In this document: one piece after another, positions 1-7,419 of the stretch
Layout: every line of letters starts with the position of its first letter
How positions within the stretch are numbered: the first letter of the stretch is position 1
Assembly (NCBI GenBank): GCA_024691135.1
Contig: JAILNZ010000101.1
Span: forward strand, 1 to 36,852
Source: Clostridiales bacterium
GTDB lineage: Bacteria; Bacillota; Clostridia; Saccharofermentanales; Saccharofermentanaceae
Direction: 5' to 3'
DNA: 36,852 bases
The notes under the pieces: model-generated
Told to the model about the DNA's origin: nothing
The model's database searches: none
Seen by the model: only the letters and a program-made list of their open reading frames with translations
Position numbers and translations under genes: made by a program

Positions 1-807
1 TTCGATAGAACAGAGGTGGAAGAATCCCTCCCTGTCGCGGGTATTATCGGGTCTTTGATCCTTCGGAAGACGCGTTGCTATCTCCATTGCGACAAGCTGG
101 GAATTGATCATCTTGCCGTAGGCTTCGCCCGGATGGACATTAAGTCCGTTTACGGTTATGACCGCTGAAGCAGCATTGAAGTTCTCGTAGGATATCTCTC
201 CTAATCTTCCGCCGTCGACGGTATATGCGGGACCTGATCCGAATCTCTCAGTATCAAAGAACATGATCCCTTCGCCGATCTCCTCGTCAGGCGTGAAAGC
301 GATCCTGATATCGCCGTGACGTATATCCTTATTGGTCATGAAATATTCCGCCATCGCCATGATCTCTGCTATGCCGGACTTATCGTCGGAACCTAAAAGA
401 GTCGTTCCGTCCGTCGTGACGAGCGTCTTTCCCTTATAGAGCAAAAGCTCGGGAAACATCGCAGGGCTTAGGATCTTCCCTTTGGACAAGGTGATGTCAC
501 CGCCGTCATAATCAAATATCACCTGCGGTCTTATGTTCTCACCTGAAGCCTCAGGCGACGTATCCATATGCGCGATAAAACCGGTCGATGGAAGATCATC
601 TCCCGCGTTTGACCTTATGAGGGCATAGACATAGCAATGCTCTTCATCGAAAAAGATATCGTCCTTCGGTATTCCCATGGAAAGGAGCTCAGTAACGAGG
701 ATCTTCGCGAGTTCAAACTGACCTTCCGTGCTCGGATGAGTTCCGGTCGTCTCACTCGAAGAAGTCCCGACCCTGATGTATCTAAAAAATCTCTCAAGCG
801 TCTTCAT
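1..807 (-). CDS. pepT: Peptidase T (tripeptide aminopeptidase), 5' part only
   Basis: This is an M20B-family zinc aminopeptidase that removes the N-terminal residue of tripeptides in the cytoplasm. The visible 269 codons begin MKTLERFFRYIRVGTSS and run off the left edge, so the C-terminal third is missing. Family landmarks are present: HMDTSPEASGENI (first metal ligand with its Asp), LLGSDDKSG (bridging Asp) and FTPDEEIGEG (catalytic and metal Glu pair), followed by a VDGG segment and the start of the lid/dimerisation domain. I placed the start at the ATG at 807 because it begins the conserved N-terminus. It lies 2 nt after the stop of the upstream glycosyltransferase, so the two genes are probably cotranscribed. 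The identification is secure; only the C-terminus cannot be judged. Confidence 0.95.
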   Translation of the reverse strand, partial: MKTLERFFRYIRVGTSSSETTGTHPSTEGQFELAKILVTELLSMGIPKDDIFFDEEHCYVYALIRSNAGDDLPSTGFIAHMDTSPEASGENIRPQVIFDYDGGDITLSKGKILSPAMFPELLLYKGKTLVTTDGTTLLGSDDKSGIAEIMAMAEYFMTNKDIRHGDIRIAFTPDEEIGEGIMFFDTERFGSGPAYTVDGGRLGEISYENFNAASAVITVNGLNVHPGEAYGKMINSQLVAMEIATRLPKDQRPDNTRDREGFFHLCSIE

Positions 808-809
808 CT

Positions 810-2348
810 TCAGTTCCTGACATACATATTTACGAGATAATTACCGTCAGGCGAAGGATACTTGACATAAAGGGTATAGTTGTTATTCATGAGGAAAGTA
901 TTGACCGCGTCTTCTCCTTCTGCCAATCCGTCTTCTCCGGTCTCGGGGAGGAAAGCAAAAACGACCACGTCAGGCACCTGATTTTTTACATATTGCAACT
1001 GCTCGTCAAACATCTCCGACCTGAACTTGTTCGGGGCATAGAACATCCTTCCCGAAGGACCTCCCGGAAGGGCCGCATCATATATGGGCTGGGTCAGAGC
1101 GCCCAGGAAGAGATATCTTGCGTCAGGATGAGCTTTTCCGTATTCTTCGATCTTTGTCTCGTAATCCTGTTTTTCGAAAGGTATGAAAGGGTTAATGAAA
1201 GATACCGCGATGACCGATGCGAGGAACAGAGCAGCGAGGATGACAGACAGGGGAAAGACGATCTTCTTTGAACTTAAGATCTCGGTAATGCTCTCCGAAG
1301 CCGTATTCGTGCCGTAGAGGAAGAGGATCAGAAAGATCACGTAGACATATGTATTGGTGACAGAATATGTCAGAGCCAAAAACGTTATGATCCCCAGGAT
1401 GAACATGACGATCTTCTGATAACCGATCCTGTTTCTCATGACATCCTTAAGGAGCGCGAGAACGCAAAGGATCAGGAAGACTGTGATGCTGATCTTTCCC
1501 GCCACGGAAACACTGCCGGACATGAGATAGATGCCGCCAAAGCCCGAACCGTAGGAAAGATTGAAAGAGATATAGTCATCGACGAATGCGCCGAAGCTCC
1601 CGTTGATCTCCATGACCGTAAGGACAGGTAAAGTAATGGTCGCGATACCTGCCAGGAAGATGCCCGAGGACTTAAAGAAAGGTGCTGACTTTTTCTTTAT
1701 TATGAGCCAGAGGAAATAGCATCCGACAAAGGCCAGGTAGAAGAAACATACATTGAGCTTTATCATGAACACGAGTCCGCAGAGGACTCCTATGATATAG
1801 AGCGATCTTAAGGGGATGATATAAGTTCCCTTTTTCGAAAACATGGTGCCTTTTAAGAAGAGGTATCCCGAGATGCAAAGTGCGGCAAAGATGAAATTAT
1901 CAGGCTTTGCTCCCGAAGCGAAGATGTTAACGTCGGTGACAAAGACAGAGCTAATCCCCATAAGGAGGACCGTGCTGAGAAGTGCCCCCTCCTTCGTAAG
2001 CTTGAGACCGGATATCTTGTATAGGAAGACGAATCCCAGGGAATCTATGACCGCACTTAAGATCCAGATGCCGATATCATGCTTTCCGGCGAGGATGTAG
2101 CCGATAAAGAGGATGACGTATGTGAGAGGTCCCTTATGATCGAACAGATCCTTATAAGGAAGCGATCCCTTCGTCATTCCTTTGACGATCATCTTGTAGC
2201 AGACTTCGTCATAGCTGAATATATATCTGTAGAGCGGGGAAAACGGGCAAATGAAGAAAGTAAGGATAAATACGGCTAAGGTAATTACCGAGATATTGAT
2301 GATCTCGCTTTTCCTGACTTCGTCTTTTCCTATAACATTCCCGCTCAT
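810..2348 (-). CDS. GT-C type membrane glycosyltransferase (family 39-like)
   Basis: This 512-residue polytopic membrane protein has about ten hydrophobic segments and a soluble C-terminal tail. After the first membrane helix, an extracytoplasmic loop carries SYDEVCYKMIVKGM and then KDLFDHKGPLTY. The acidic pair in the first loop and the DHKGP element are typical of GT39/ArnT-like enzymes, which use polyprenyl-phosphate sugars to glycosylate targets outside the membrane. The substrate cannot be told from sequence. It is the second gene of a short minus-strand unit, 18 nt after a small membrane protein and 2 nt before pepT. The fold class is well supported, but the acceptor (cell-wall polymer, lipid or protein) is unknown. 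Confidence 0.75.
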   Translation of the reverse strand: MSGNVIGKDEVRKSEIINISVITLAVFILTFFICPFSPLYRYIFSYDEVCYKMIVKGMTKGSLPYKDLFDHKGPLTYVILFIGYILAGKHDIGIWILSAVIDSLGFVFLYKISGLKLTKEGALLSTVLLMGISSVFVTDVNIFASGAKPDNFIFAALCISGYLFLKGTMFSKKGTYIIPLRSLYIIGVLCGLVFMIKLNVCFFYLAFVGCYFLWLIIKKKSAPFFKSSGIFLAGIATITLPVLTVMEINGSFGAFVDDYISFNLSYGSGFGGIYLMSGSVSVAGKISITVFLILCVLALLKDVMRNRIGYQKIVMFILGIITFLALTYSVTNTYVYVIFLILFLYGTNTASESITEILSSKKIVFPLSVILAALFLASVIAVSFINPFIPFEKQDYETKIEEYGKAHPDARYLFLGALTQPIYDAALPGGPSGRMFYAPNKFRSEMFDEQLQYVKNQVPDVVVFAFLPETGEDGLAEGEDAVNTFLMNNNYTLYVKYPSPDGNYLVNMYVRN

Positions 2349-2366
2349 ATTCTATTCTCCTGAAGA

Positions 2367-2840
2367 TCATTCCTCCAAAGGAGGATTGGTGACGAGGCAG
2401 ATAAAGCTCGTTATTATCATAAGGACTGCGGCGCCCGCGAGGACATAGAAGCCGTAATAGTTCGATACAGTCCTTGTATATTCGAGATTGTCGAGATTTG
2501 TCGCGCCCACTTCCTTGAAGAGTTCCGCGAACTTATTGGCCGTATGTTCAAGATGACCGTTTGCCGCGGAAAGCAGTACCAGCTTCACGCCGATCAGAAT
2601 GCCTGCGATCGTGCCTATCCAGGGTGAATATCTGCAGTGACGTCCGAGTGATAAGAGGATGCCCATAACGGCAAGTAAGATAAGGCCCACTCCTATGACA
2701 GAAGGCATAAGTCCGGTATATGAAACATCGGTCTTCTTCCCTGTAATGACCTCGATCTTCTGACAAGGTACGACTATCGCAACAAGTGTAACAACACACG
2801 CAAAAAGGAATAGGAGCCTTCCAACTGTCCCCTTTATCAT
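2367..2840 (-). CDS. Small four-helix membrane protein, unknown function
   Basis: I do not recognise this 157-residue protein. Four hydrophobic stretches are visible: roughly residues 5-25, 45-67, 73-92 and 128-150. An extracytoplasmic loop of about 35 residues lies before the last helix, and the tail is acidic (NPPLEE). The ATG at 2840 is preceded by GGGAGG at good spacing. The gene opens a minus-strand unit with the downstream GT-C glycosyltransferase and pepT, and a candidate promoter lies at 2879-2906. The topology loosely resembles small membrane partners of glycosyltransferases, but no family motif supports that. Confidence 0.7.
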   Translation of the reverse strand: MIKGTVGRLLFLFACVVTLVAIVVPCQKIEVITGKKTDVSYTGLMPSVIGVGLILLAVMGILLSLGRHCRYSPWIGTIAGILIGVKLVLLSAANGHLEHTANKFAELFKEVGATNLDNLEYTRTVSNYYGFYVLAGAAVLMIITSFICLVTNPPLEE

Positions 2841-2878
2841 ACTCTAAACCTCCCAAACGCTCACAACCGTTCATATCC

Positions 2879-2906
2879 ATCATATCATTGTTTTTGTAAA
2901 CATCAA
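2879..2906 (-). promoter_or_regulatory. Candidate promoter for the 2840-to-pepT unit
   Basis: Read on the minus strand, TTGATG (2901-2906) and TATGAT (2879-2884) are separated by 16 nt, about 35 nt before the start codon at 2840. The match to the sigma-A consensus is fair (4/6 and 5/6). It is divergent from the tRNA promoter at 2940-2969. Confidence 0.5.
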
Positions 2907-2939
2907 ACGATTACGGCATAATGTCATATGTTTGTATTA

Positions 2940-2969
2940 TTGACAAGAGAATTCTTAATGGAGTATAAT
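2940..2969 (+). promoter_or_regulatory. Promoter of tRNA-Pro
   Basis: A perfect TTGACA (2940-2945) and a perfect TATAAT (2964-2969) are separated by 18 nt. Transcription would start a few bases before the tRNA 5' end at 2984. This is the cleanest sigma-A-type promoter in the window. Confidence 0.85.
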
Positions 2970-2983
2970 TTCATAGCAAAAAT

Positions 2984-3059
2984 CGAGGCGTAGCGCAGTC
3001 GGTAGCGTACGTGCTTAGGGAGCATGGGGTCGCAGGTTCAAGTCCTGTCGCCTCGACCA
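2984..3059 (+). tRNA. tRNA-Pro, anticodon AGG
   Basis: The 76-nt sequence folds as a full cloverleaf. The acceptor is CGAGGCG paired with CGCCTCG (7 bp), the D stem GCGC/GCGT, the anticodon stem CGTGC/GCATG with loop TTAGGGA, and the T stem GCAGG/CCTGT with loop TTCAAGT. The discriminator is A and CCA is encoded. Loop positions 34-36 read AGG, which decodes the proline codon CCU. The body sequence resembles bacterial tRNA-Pro. An A at position 34 is uncommon in bacteria outside tRNA-Arg(ACG). Flanking promoter and terminator make it a single-gene transcript. Confidence 0.95.
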
Positions 3060-3066
3060 GCAAAGC

Positions 3067-3096
3067 AAAAAGGGTGTCCAATGTGACACCCTTTTT
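3067..3096. terminator. Bidirectional terminator after tRNA-Pro
   Basis: A perfect 12-bp stem AAAAAGGGTGTC/GACACCCTTTTT with a 6-nt loop (CAATGT) has an A-run on one arm and a T-run on the other. It can therefore end the tRNA transcript on the plus strand and also serve the convergent minus-strand gene whose stop is at 3123. Confidence 0.85.
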
Positions 3097-3122
3097 CATT
3101 TCCGGATATGAATTCCTATATC

Positions 3123-3857
3123 TTATGCGTTATTATTTCCGTTTCTTCCCGCCATGACGTTCGAGATCTGCTTCGCGTCAATGATCTTGGAAGATCCGCA
3201 GAAAGGACAGTTGGCACGGAGCATCGTGGAATCGAGTTCCATCTGGCCCGAGCAGTTAGGACAGGTCAGGTCGACGGAAACAACATTGTCGTCTTCCCTG
3301 GCAAATGAATAACCGGTCTTTCTTGCCACATAGTCCTTGAACATGCTGATGACTTTCTTCTCCTGGACCGTCACACCTCCGAGTCTCGCGATATTATCGA
3401 TATCGTTGACAAAAGAGATGAGTGCCGAAGGCTCGGCCTTATCAAGATATGATGTGACAGTGATGAACGATATCGCCTGATCGTTCATTATAGCCGATAC
3501 CTTTCCCTTCTCGGATGCCGGGATCGAAGCATCACTCATGATGCCTGCGGCGATCTTATCGAGTTCGATCTTCTCGTCTACCGAGATGATACCGTCGATC
3601 CTTGCGAGATAATAGCAAAGAGCGAGTTTTCCCAGAAGTGTATTAACATGTGTGGAATTAACTGTTCCCGACTGCTGAGCGGCCGGCTGATGAGCATAAG
3701 CCGCTTCCCTTGCCTGCTGTCTGCTTCCCATGATGTTTGCAACTACCGCTCCGGCTGCCGCTGCGCTTGCCGATGCGACTGCCGTATCTATAAGAGAATG
3801 AGAATGGCGGATCGGAACTCCTACCATCGTTCTTAAAAGCATTTTTCCAAGACCCAT
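3123..3857 (-). CDS. TerB-like protein with C-terminal zinc ribbon
   Basis: This 244-residue protein has three visible parts. The N-terminal region (about 20-60) is rich in Ala and could be a short membrane-associated helix. An all-helical middle (about 70-180) carries ARIDGIISVDEK and later ARLGGVTVQEKK, the paired acidic motifs seen in TerB/DjlA-type domains. A C-terminal zinc ribbon has Cys199, Cys202, Cys217 and Cys220. TerB-like domains are linked to tellurite or stress phenotypes in some bacteria, but the biochemical role is unknown. The ATG at 3857 follows GGAGACGAAGGAT. A TATAAT-like box at 3889-3894 on the minus strand may be its -10. It appears to be transcribed alone. Confidence 0.65.
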   Translation of the reverse strand: MGLGKMLLRTMVGVPIRHSHSLIDTAVASASAAAAGAVVANIMGSRQQAREAAYAHQPAAQQSGTVNSTHVNTLLGKLALCYYLARIDGIISVDEKIELDKIAAGIMSDASIPASEKGKVSAIMNDQAISFITVTSYLDKAEPSALISFVNDIDNIARLGGVTVQEKKVISMFKDYVARKTGYSFAREDDNVVSVDLTCPNCSGQMELDSTMLRANCPFCGSSKIIDAKQISNVMAGRNGNNNA

Positions 3858-3897
3858 ATCCTTCGTCTCCTTTGATCTTTCTGAATATATTATACAG

Positions 3898-3934
3898 AAG
3901 AAGGCCCGAAGTAAAAGATATCCCGGGCCTTCTT
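3898..3934 (-). terminator. Hairpin ending the long acylation operon
   Basis: An 11-bp GC-rich stem AAGAAGGCCCG/CGGGCCTTCTT with a 15-nt loop lies 40 nt after the lipoprotein stop. The U-tract is weak (CTTCTTCTG), so termination here is likely but not certain. Confidence 0.55.
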
Positions 3935-3973
3935 ACTCTCTGGTTTGACTTGTGATCAGGAATAATACGTTAT

Positions 3974-4549
3974 TTATTCCGCTGCGGTATAAGTAATAGA
4001 CTCAACCGTGCCGTCCTTGAAGATGAAGGACAGCTTTGTTCCGCCGTCGACTATCGTCATCGACGAATTGCCGTCGCCATCGATATTATAAGAGGAATAA
4101 AGTCCCCTTATGTCGTCTTCGGTCATTCCGATATATGCTCCCTCTGCCGTGTTTACGAGATCCGACTTGAGCTCGACGGATGATACGAGATCCCTGTCGC
4201 CGTCAGGATAAGTCCTTATGACAAAATCCGAATAGGTATATACCTTATCAAGTCCCTGGAAGGCACATGACTCGGCTTCAAAATAGCTCACCGGATCACC
4301 GAGGTCACTGATGAATGATGACGTATCCATGTCTATGGCAATTTCCTTGCCCTTGGCGACGAACTTGAGACTGGATGAGCTTTCCTGAGCTTTGCTCTCG
4401 GCTGCCCCTGAATTATCAGAAGCGACGGCTTCCGTGGCATCAGCTGCCTTTGACTCCTCACCTGAAGCGGTCTCTTCTCCATTGCATCCCGCAAAGCCCA
4501 TGACCATGATAAATGATATCAAAACTGCCGCGATCTTAAGTGGTTTCAT
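3974..4549 (-). CDS. Putative lipoprotein, last gene of the Dlt-like operon
   Basis: This is a 191-residue exported protein. It has a lipoprotein signal peptide (hydrophobic residues 6-21, lipobox GFAGC with Cys22), then an acidic Ser/Ala/Glu-rich linker to about residue 60 and a compact domain of about 130 residues ending ESITYTAAE. I do not recognise the domain. The pattern FISDLGDPVSYFEAESCAFQ, with repeated short beta segments, recalls small lipoproteins of Clostridia of unknown function. The start overlaps the stop of the DltD-like gene by one base (TAATG), so the two are translationally coupled. Its place at the end of the acylation operon suggests a role at the outer face of the membrane, which is inference only. 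Confidence 0.75.
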   Translation of the reverse strand: MKPLKIAAVLISFIMVMGFAGCNGEETASGEESKAADATEAVASDNSGAAESKAQESSSSLKFVAKGKEIAIDMDTSSFISDLGDPVSYFEAESCAFQGLDKVYTYSDFVIRTYPDGDRDLVSSVELKSDLVNTAEGAYIGMTEDDIRGLYSSYNIDGDGNSSMTIVDGGTKLSFIFKDGTVESITYTAAE

Positions 4550-5583
4550 TATTCTTCCTCCGTTATATTATTCATCTCTTCGATCATTTTATTATAAAGC
4601 TTGATCTTTTCCTCGTATATTTTGGTGTATTTCGGATCATTTCTGTGATCTTCAAGGCCGTAGTTATCCACAATATACTGTCCGAAGTATGAGGCTAGCT
4701 TTTCCGCCCCGTAGACATTCAGATGAAGTCCCGCATCATAGGTGTCATGAGACATATCAAGCCCGATCTCTTCGGAAAGCGGGATCATATTGATATATGT
4801 AAGGCCGTTTTCTTCGGCATATGAACTTACCTGCTCGTCCCATTCCGGATACCAGTACGGATACTCTATCGGAGCCTTGATCAGGATAAGCTCAATCCCC
4901 TCGTCCTTACACAGAGCCGTCATCTTGTCGAGATACATCATGGCGTTTTCGCCGAAGGAATAATCATCGAGCGGCATAGGATCAGGGAACTCACCCTGGG
5001 GCATGATGTCTGTCCTCAGGTAGTAGCCGTTTACGGTCACCGGCTCCTTTTCGAAAAGGAATTTAAAGTCGTCTGACGTAAGTTCCTGCCACCTCGAGTG
5101 GTACCGCAGTATCGGGAAGACATAGTCTATGAAATCCTCCTCTTCCGTCATCGACGCCTTGATGTCGTTGACCTTGGACATCGACCACTTCATGCCGTCT
5201 AATGTCATCCTGTTATATGCTTCTTTCTGGGGCTTATTATATTTGAGCGAGAGAACGTTGAAGACAACGACCTTCGGCTTCTCATATTTGAGGGTCTCTT
5301 CCAGGAGATAATAGGACTGCCAGATGAGCTGCTGGGAACTGCCTCTTATGTAGGACGTGATGCCGTATTCCTCCCAGAGCGTCATGGTCGAGAAATTCTC
5401 ATAGACCTCGCAGTCGCCGATAAATAGCACATCATGACCTTCCGTTTCCTTGTAATATTCTTCGATCATGGCGCCCTCGACGATCTTGCCCTGATATTTG
5501 GGCATGAGGAGCCTTTGAAGGAACCAAAGTCCCCCCGTAAGGAAGATTATTATCAATATTGAAGCAATGATCTTTTTCTTCAT
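4549..5583 (-). CDS. DltD-like SGNH-fold acyl transferase with Cys at the nucleophile position
   Basis: This 344-residue protein has one N-terminal membrane helix (about 4-24) and an extracytoplasmic SGNH-like domain. Block I reads VLFIGDCEVYENF, where SGNH enzymes have GDS and DltD has a G-x-S element. Residue 58 is therefore Cys at the nucleophile position. The C-terminal acid/base block is YDAGLHLNVYGAEKL with Asp283 and His287, and a Gly/Ser-containing block (RGSSQQ) lies near residue 80. In Dlt systems, DltD receives the acyl group from the membrane proteins and passes it to teichoic acid. It starts 8 nt after the MBOAT gene, matching dltB-dltD order. A thioester-forming variant is inferred. 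The family is likely DltD-related, but other acyltransferase partners are possible. Confidence 0.75.
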   Translation of the reverse strand: MKKKIIASILIIIFLTGGLWFLQRLLMPKYQGKIVEGAMIEEYYKETEGHDVLFIGDCEVYENFSTMTLWEEYGITSYIRGSSQQLIWQSYYLLEETLKYEKPKVVVFNVLSLKYNKPQKEAYNRMTLDGMKWSMSKVNDIKASMTEEEDFIDYVFPILRYHSRWQELTSDDFKFLFEKEPVTVNGYYLRTDIMPQGEFPDPMPLDDYSFGENAMMYLDKMTALCKDEGIELILIKAPIEYPYWYPEWDEQVSSYAEENGLTYINMIPLSEEIGLDMSHDTYDAGLHLNVYGAEKLASYFGQYIVDNYGLEDHRNDPKYTKIYEEKIKLYNKMIEEMNNITEEE

Positions 5584-5591
5584 AAGACTCC

Positions 5592-7169
5592 TCAGAACTG
5601 ATTATATATGAACTGTGTCATGTCATAGCCTGTACCATACGCTCCGAATACTATTACCCCCATTAAGAGCAGTGCCAGGAGCGAATATCTTAATGTGAAG
5701 GCATTGTCGGATATGACATGTCCTCTTTTGTTTTTGATGATGCTCACCGTAAGGATGATCACAAACGAGACGGCAAGTACAATATAATCCGCCGCCGTAA
5801 GACCGATCCCGAGAAGTGAACCGTCAGAGAATATCTTCAGGTTCACCTTCGTAAACATCGTTCCTATCATCTTAAACGTCAGAGGGACATTTCTGTAGCA
5901 GTCGAACATCCTTATCATGCTCATGAGAAGGATAGTCCTTACTATCTCGAAGATGCCGTACAAAGGCTTGTCCTTGACCTTGAACTTACCGTGGAACTTC
6001 GCGTACAAGGGCTCGAGTTCCTGGGACGCCATTATGACAACGTAGTTCATGAGACCCCATACGATGAAGTTCCATGCAGGTCCGTGCCACAGGCCAGTCG
6101 TAAACCACACGAGAAGCGACGCGAGATATACCGTAACGCGCTTGCCGATCTTCTGTCCCAGGTGTTCGCGTGACCACTTGGACAGCTTCAGCATCGGCGT
6201 GCAGACGGATACCGGATAGAAGATATAATCGGTGAACCAAGTGCCCATCGAGATGTGCCAGCGGTTCCAGTATTCCTTGATATTTTTCGAGAAGTACGGG
6301 AGGTTGAAGTTCTCTTTTACGTCGACCCCGAGGACCTTGGAGATACCTATGGTGATATCGATGCCGCCCGTGAAGTCGCAGTAGAGATCGAATGCGTAGA
6401 ACAGCATCGCGACGAAGACGAATGTGCCTTTATATGTATCTGTATCACCCGTAAGAGCGATCACGGCAGGAGCGATCCTGTTCGCGACGACGACCTTCTT
6501 GAAATAGCCCCAGATGATCCTCGTAAGGCCCGTGGAGATATTCTTCTCGAGTAACTTATGCTCGCCGAAAAGAGTCGGTGCCAGGTCATCATATCTGCAG
6601 ATCGGTCCCTGGACCAGGAGCGGGAAAAAAGATACGAAGAGCATCAGCTTAAAAGGATTTTTCTGAGGTGTCGTCTTGCCCCTGTAGACGTCTATTACGT
6701 AGCTGCACGTCTGGAACGTGTAATAAGAGATCGCGGCAGGGACTATGATGTTCATCTCCCTTATCTTTGAGCCGTCCTTGAGGAGCAGGTTTATGTTATC
6801 GATAACGAAGTTCGTGTACTTGGTAACGCAAAGGATACCGAGGGCGATTATAAGACCAATGATAAGGAATATCCTTTTTCGGGTCTTGGCCCTGCCTTTG
6901 ACTTCCTTCTTCTGTTCCTTGGTGATCTTATCCTTGTTCGAATCGATATATGCCTTTGTCTTAAGGTCGATCCTTCCCATCAGGATCGTGCATATATATG
7001 CGGCGAGGAAAGTTACGAAGATGAATATGAGATATCTCTTGTCCGCGGCAAAATAAAAACCGATGCTCGCGATAAGGAGCAGCGGCCACTGCGCCTTCTT
7101 CGGAAGCAGATAGTATAATACCGCAGGTATGATGACTGCGGCAATGAATCCCGCGGACGTGAATATCAT
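5592..7169 (-). CDS. DltB-like MBOAT acyltransferase with a C-terminal FIYNQF motif
   Basis: This 525-residue polytopic membrane protein belongs to the MBOAT family. Signature elements are WNRWHISMGTWF (His305) and GLWHGPAWNFIVWG (His362, the conserved active-site His), with many membrane helices on either side. A cytoplasmic basic segment (residues about 66-100) follows the second or third helix. MBOAT proteins of this type pass an acyl group from a carrier protein across the membrane. The last six residues are FIYNQF, very like the aromatic/Tyr C-terminal motif of DltX. No separate dltX gene is present, so the motif seems fused here. Gene order (ligase, MBOAT, SGNH protein, with the carrier between ligase and MBOAT) differs slightly from dltXABCD. 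Assignment as MBOAT is secure; the acyl group is uncertain. Confidence 0.88.
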   Translation of the reverse strand: MIFTSAGFIAAVIIPAVLYYLLPKKAQWPLLLIASIGFYFAADKRYLIFIFVTFLAAYICTILMGRIDLKTKAYIDSNKDKITKEQKKEVKGRAKTRKRIFLIIGLIIALGILCVTKYTNFVIDNINLLLKDGSKIREMNIIVPAAISYYTFQTCSYVIDVYRGKTTPQKNPFKLMLFVSFFPLLVQGPICRYDDLAPTLFGEHKLLEKNISTGLTRIIWGYFKKVVVANRIAPAVIALTGDTDTYKGTFVFVAMLFYAFDLYCDFTGGIDITIGISKVLGVDVKENFNLPYFSKNIKEYWNRWHISMGTWFTDYIFYPVSVCTPMLKLSKWSREHLGQKIGKRVTVYLASLLVWFTTGLWHGPAWNFIVWGLMNYVVIMASQELEPLYAKFHGKFKVKDKPLYGIFEIVRTILLMSMIRMFDCYRNVPLTFKMIGTMFTKVNLKIFSDGSLLGIGLTAADYIVLAVSFVIILTVSIIKNKRGHVISDNAFTLRYSLLALLLMGVIVFGAYGTGYDMTQFIYNQF

Positions 7170-7175
7170 CGGTTA

Positions 7176-7406
7176 TCAGTCCTCATCCTCGATCTTTTTA
7201 ATGAGGGCATAAAGAGCCTTGGCTGAGTTGAAGTTCTCAGGGATTATCTCTTCTGCCGGAATGACGACATCGAATTCCTCGTTGATCTCGGAAATAACGG
7301 ATACGATATCAAAAGAATCGAGTATCTTATCGTCGATCAATGTCTCACATGTGTCAAAGTCAACATCCGGATGGAGGTCTTTCAGGATCTTGATGAGTTC
7401 TTCCAT
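7176..7406 (-). CDS. DltC-like acyl/aminoacyl carrier protein
   Basis: This small four-helix carrier protein (76 residues) begins MEELIKILKDLHPDVDF. The phosphopantetheine site is DDKILDSFDIVSVI, with Ser in the DS element, and the next helix carries NEEFDVVIP, close to DltC. I set the start at the ATG at 7406, not the longer in-frame 7433, because AAAGGA precedes it and the longer form would overlap the ligase gene. It lies 13 nt after the ligase stop and 6 nt before the MBOAT gene. Its expected role is to carry the activated amino acid as a thioester from the adenylating ligase to the MBOAT. Confidence 0.88.
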   Translation of the reverse strand: MEELIKILKDLHPDVDFDTCETLIDDKILDSFDIVSVISEINEEFDVVIPAEEIIPENFNSAKALYALIKKIEDED

Positions 7407-7419
7407 TTTCTTTTTCCTT

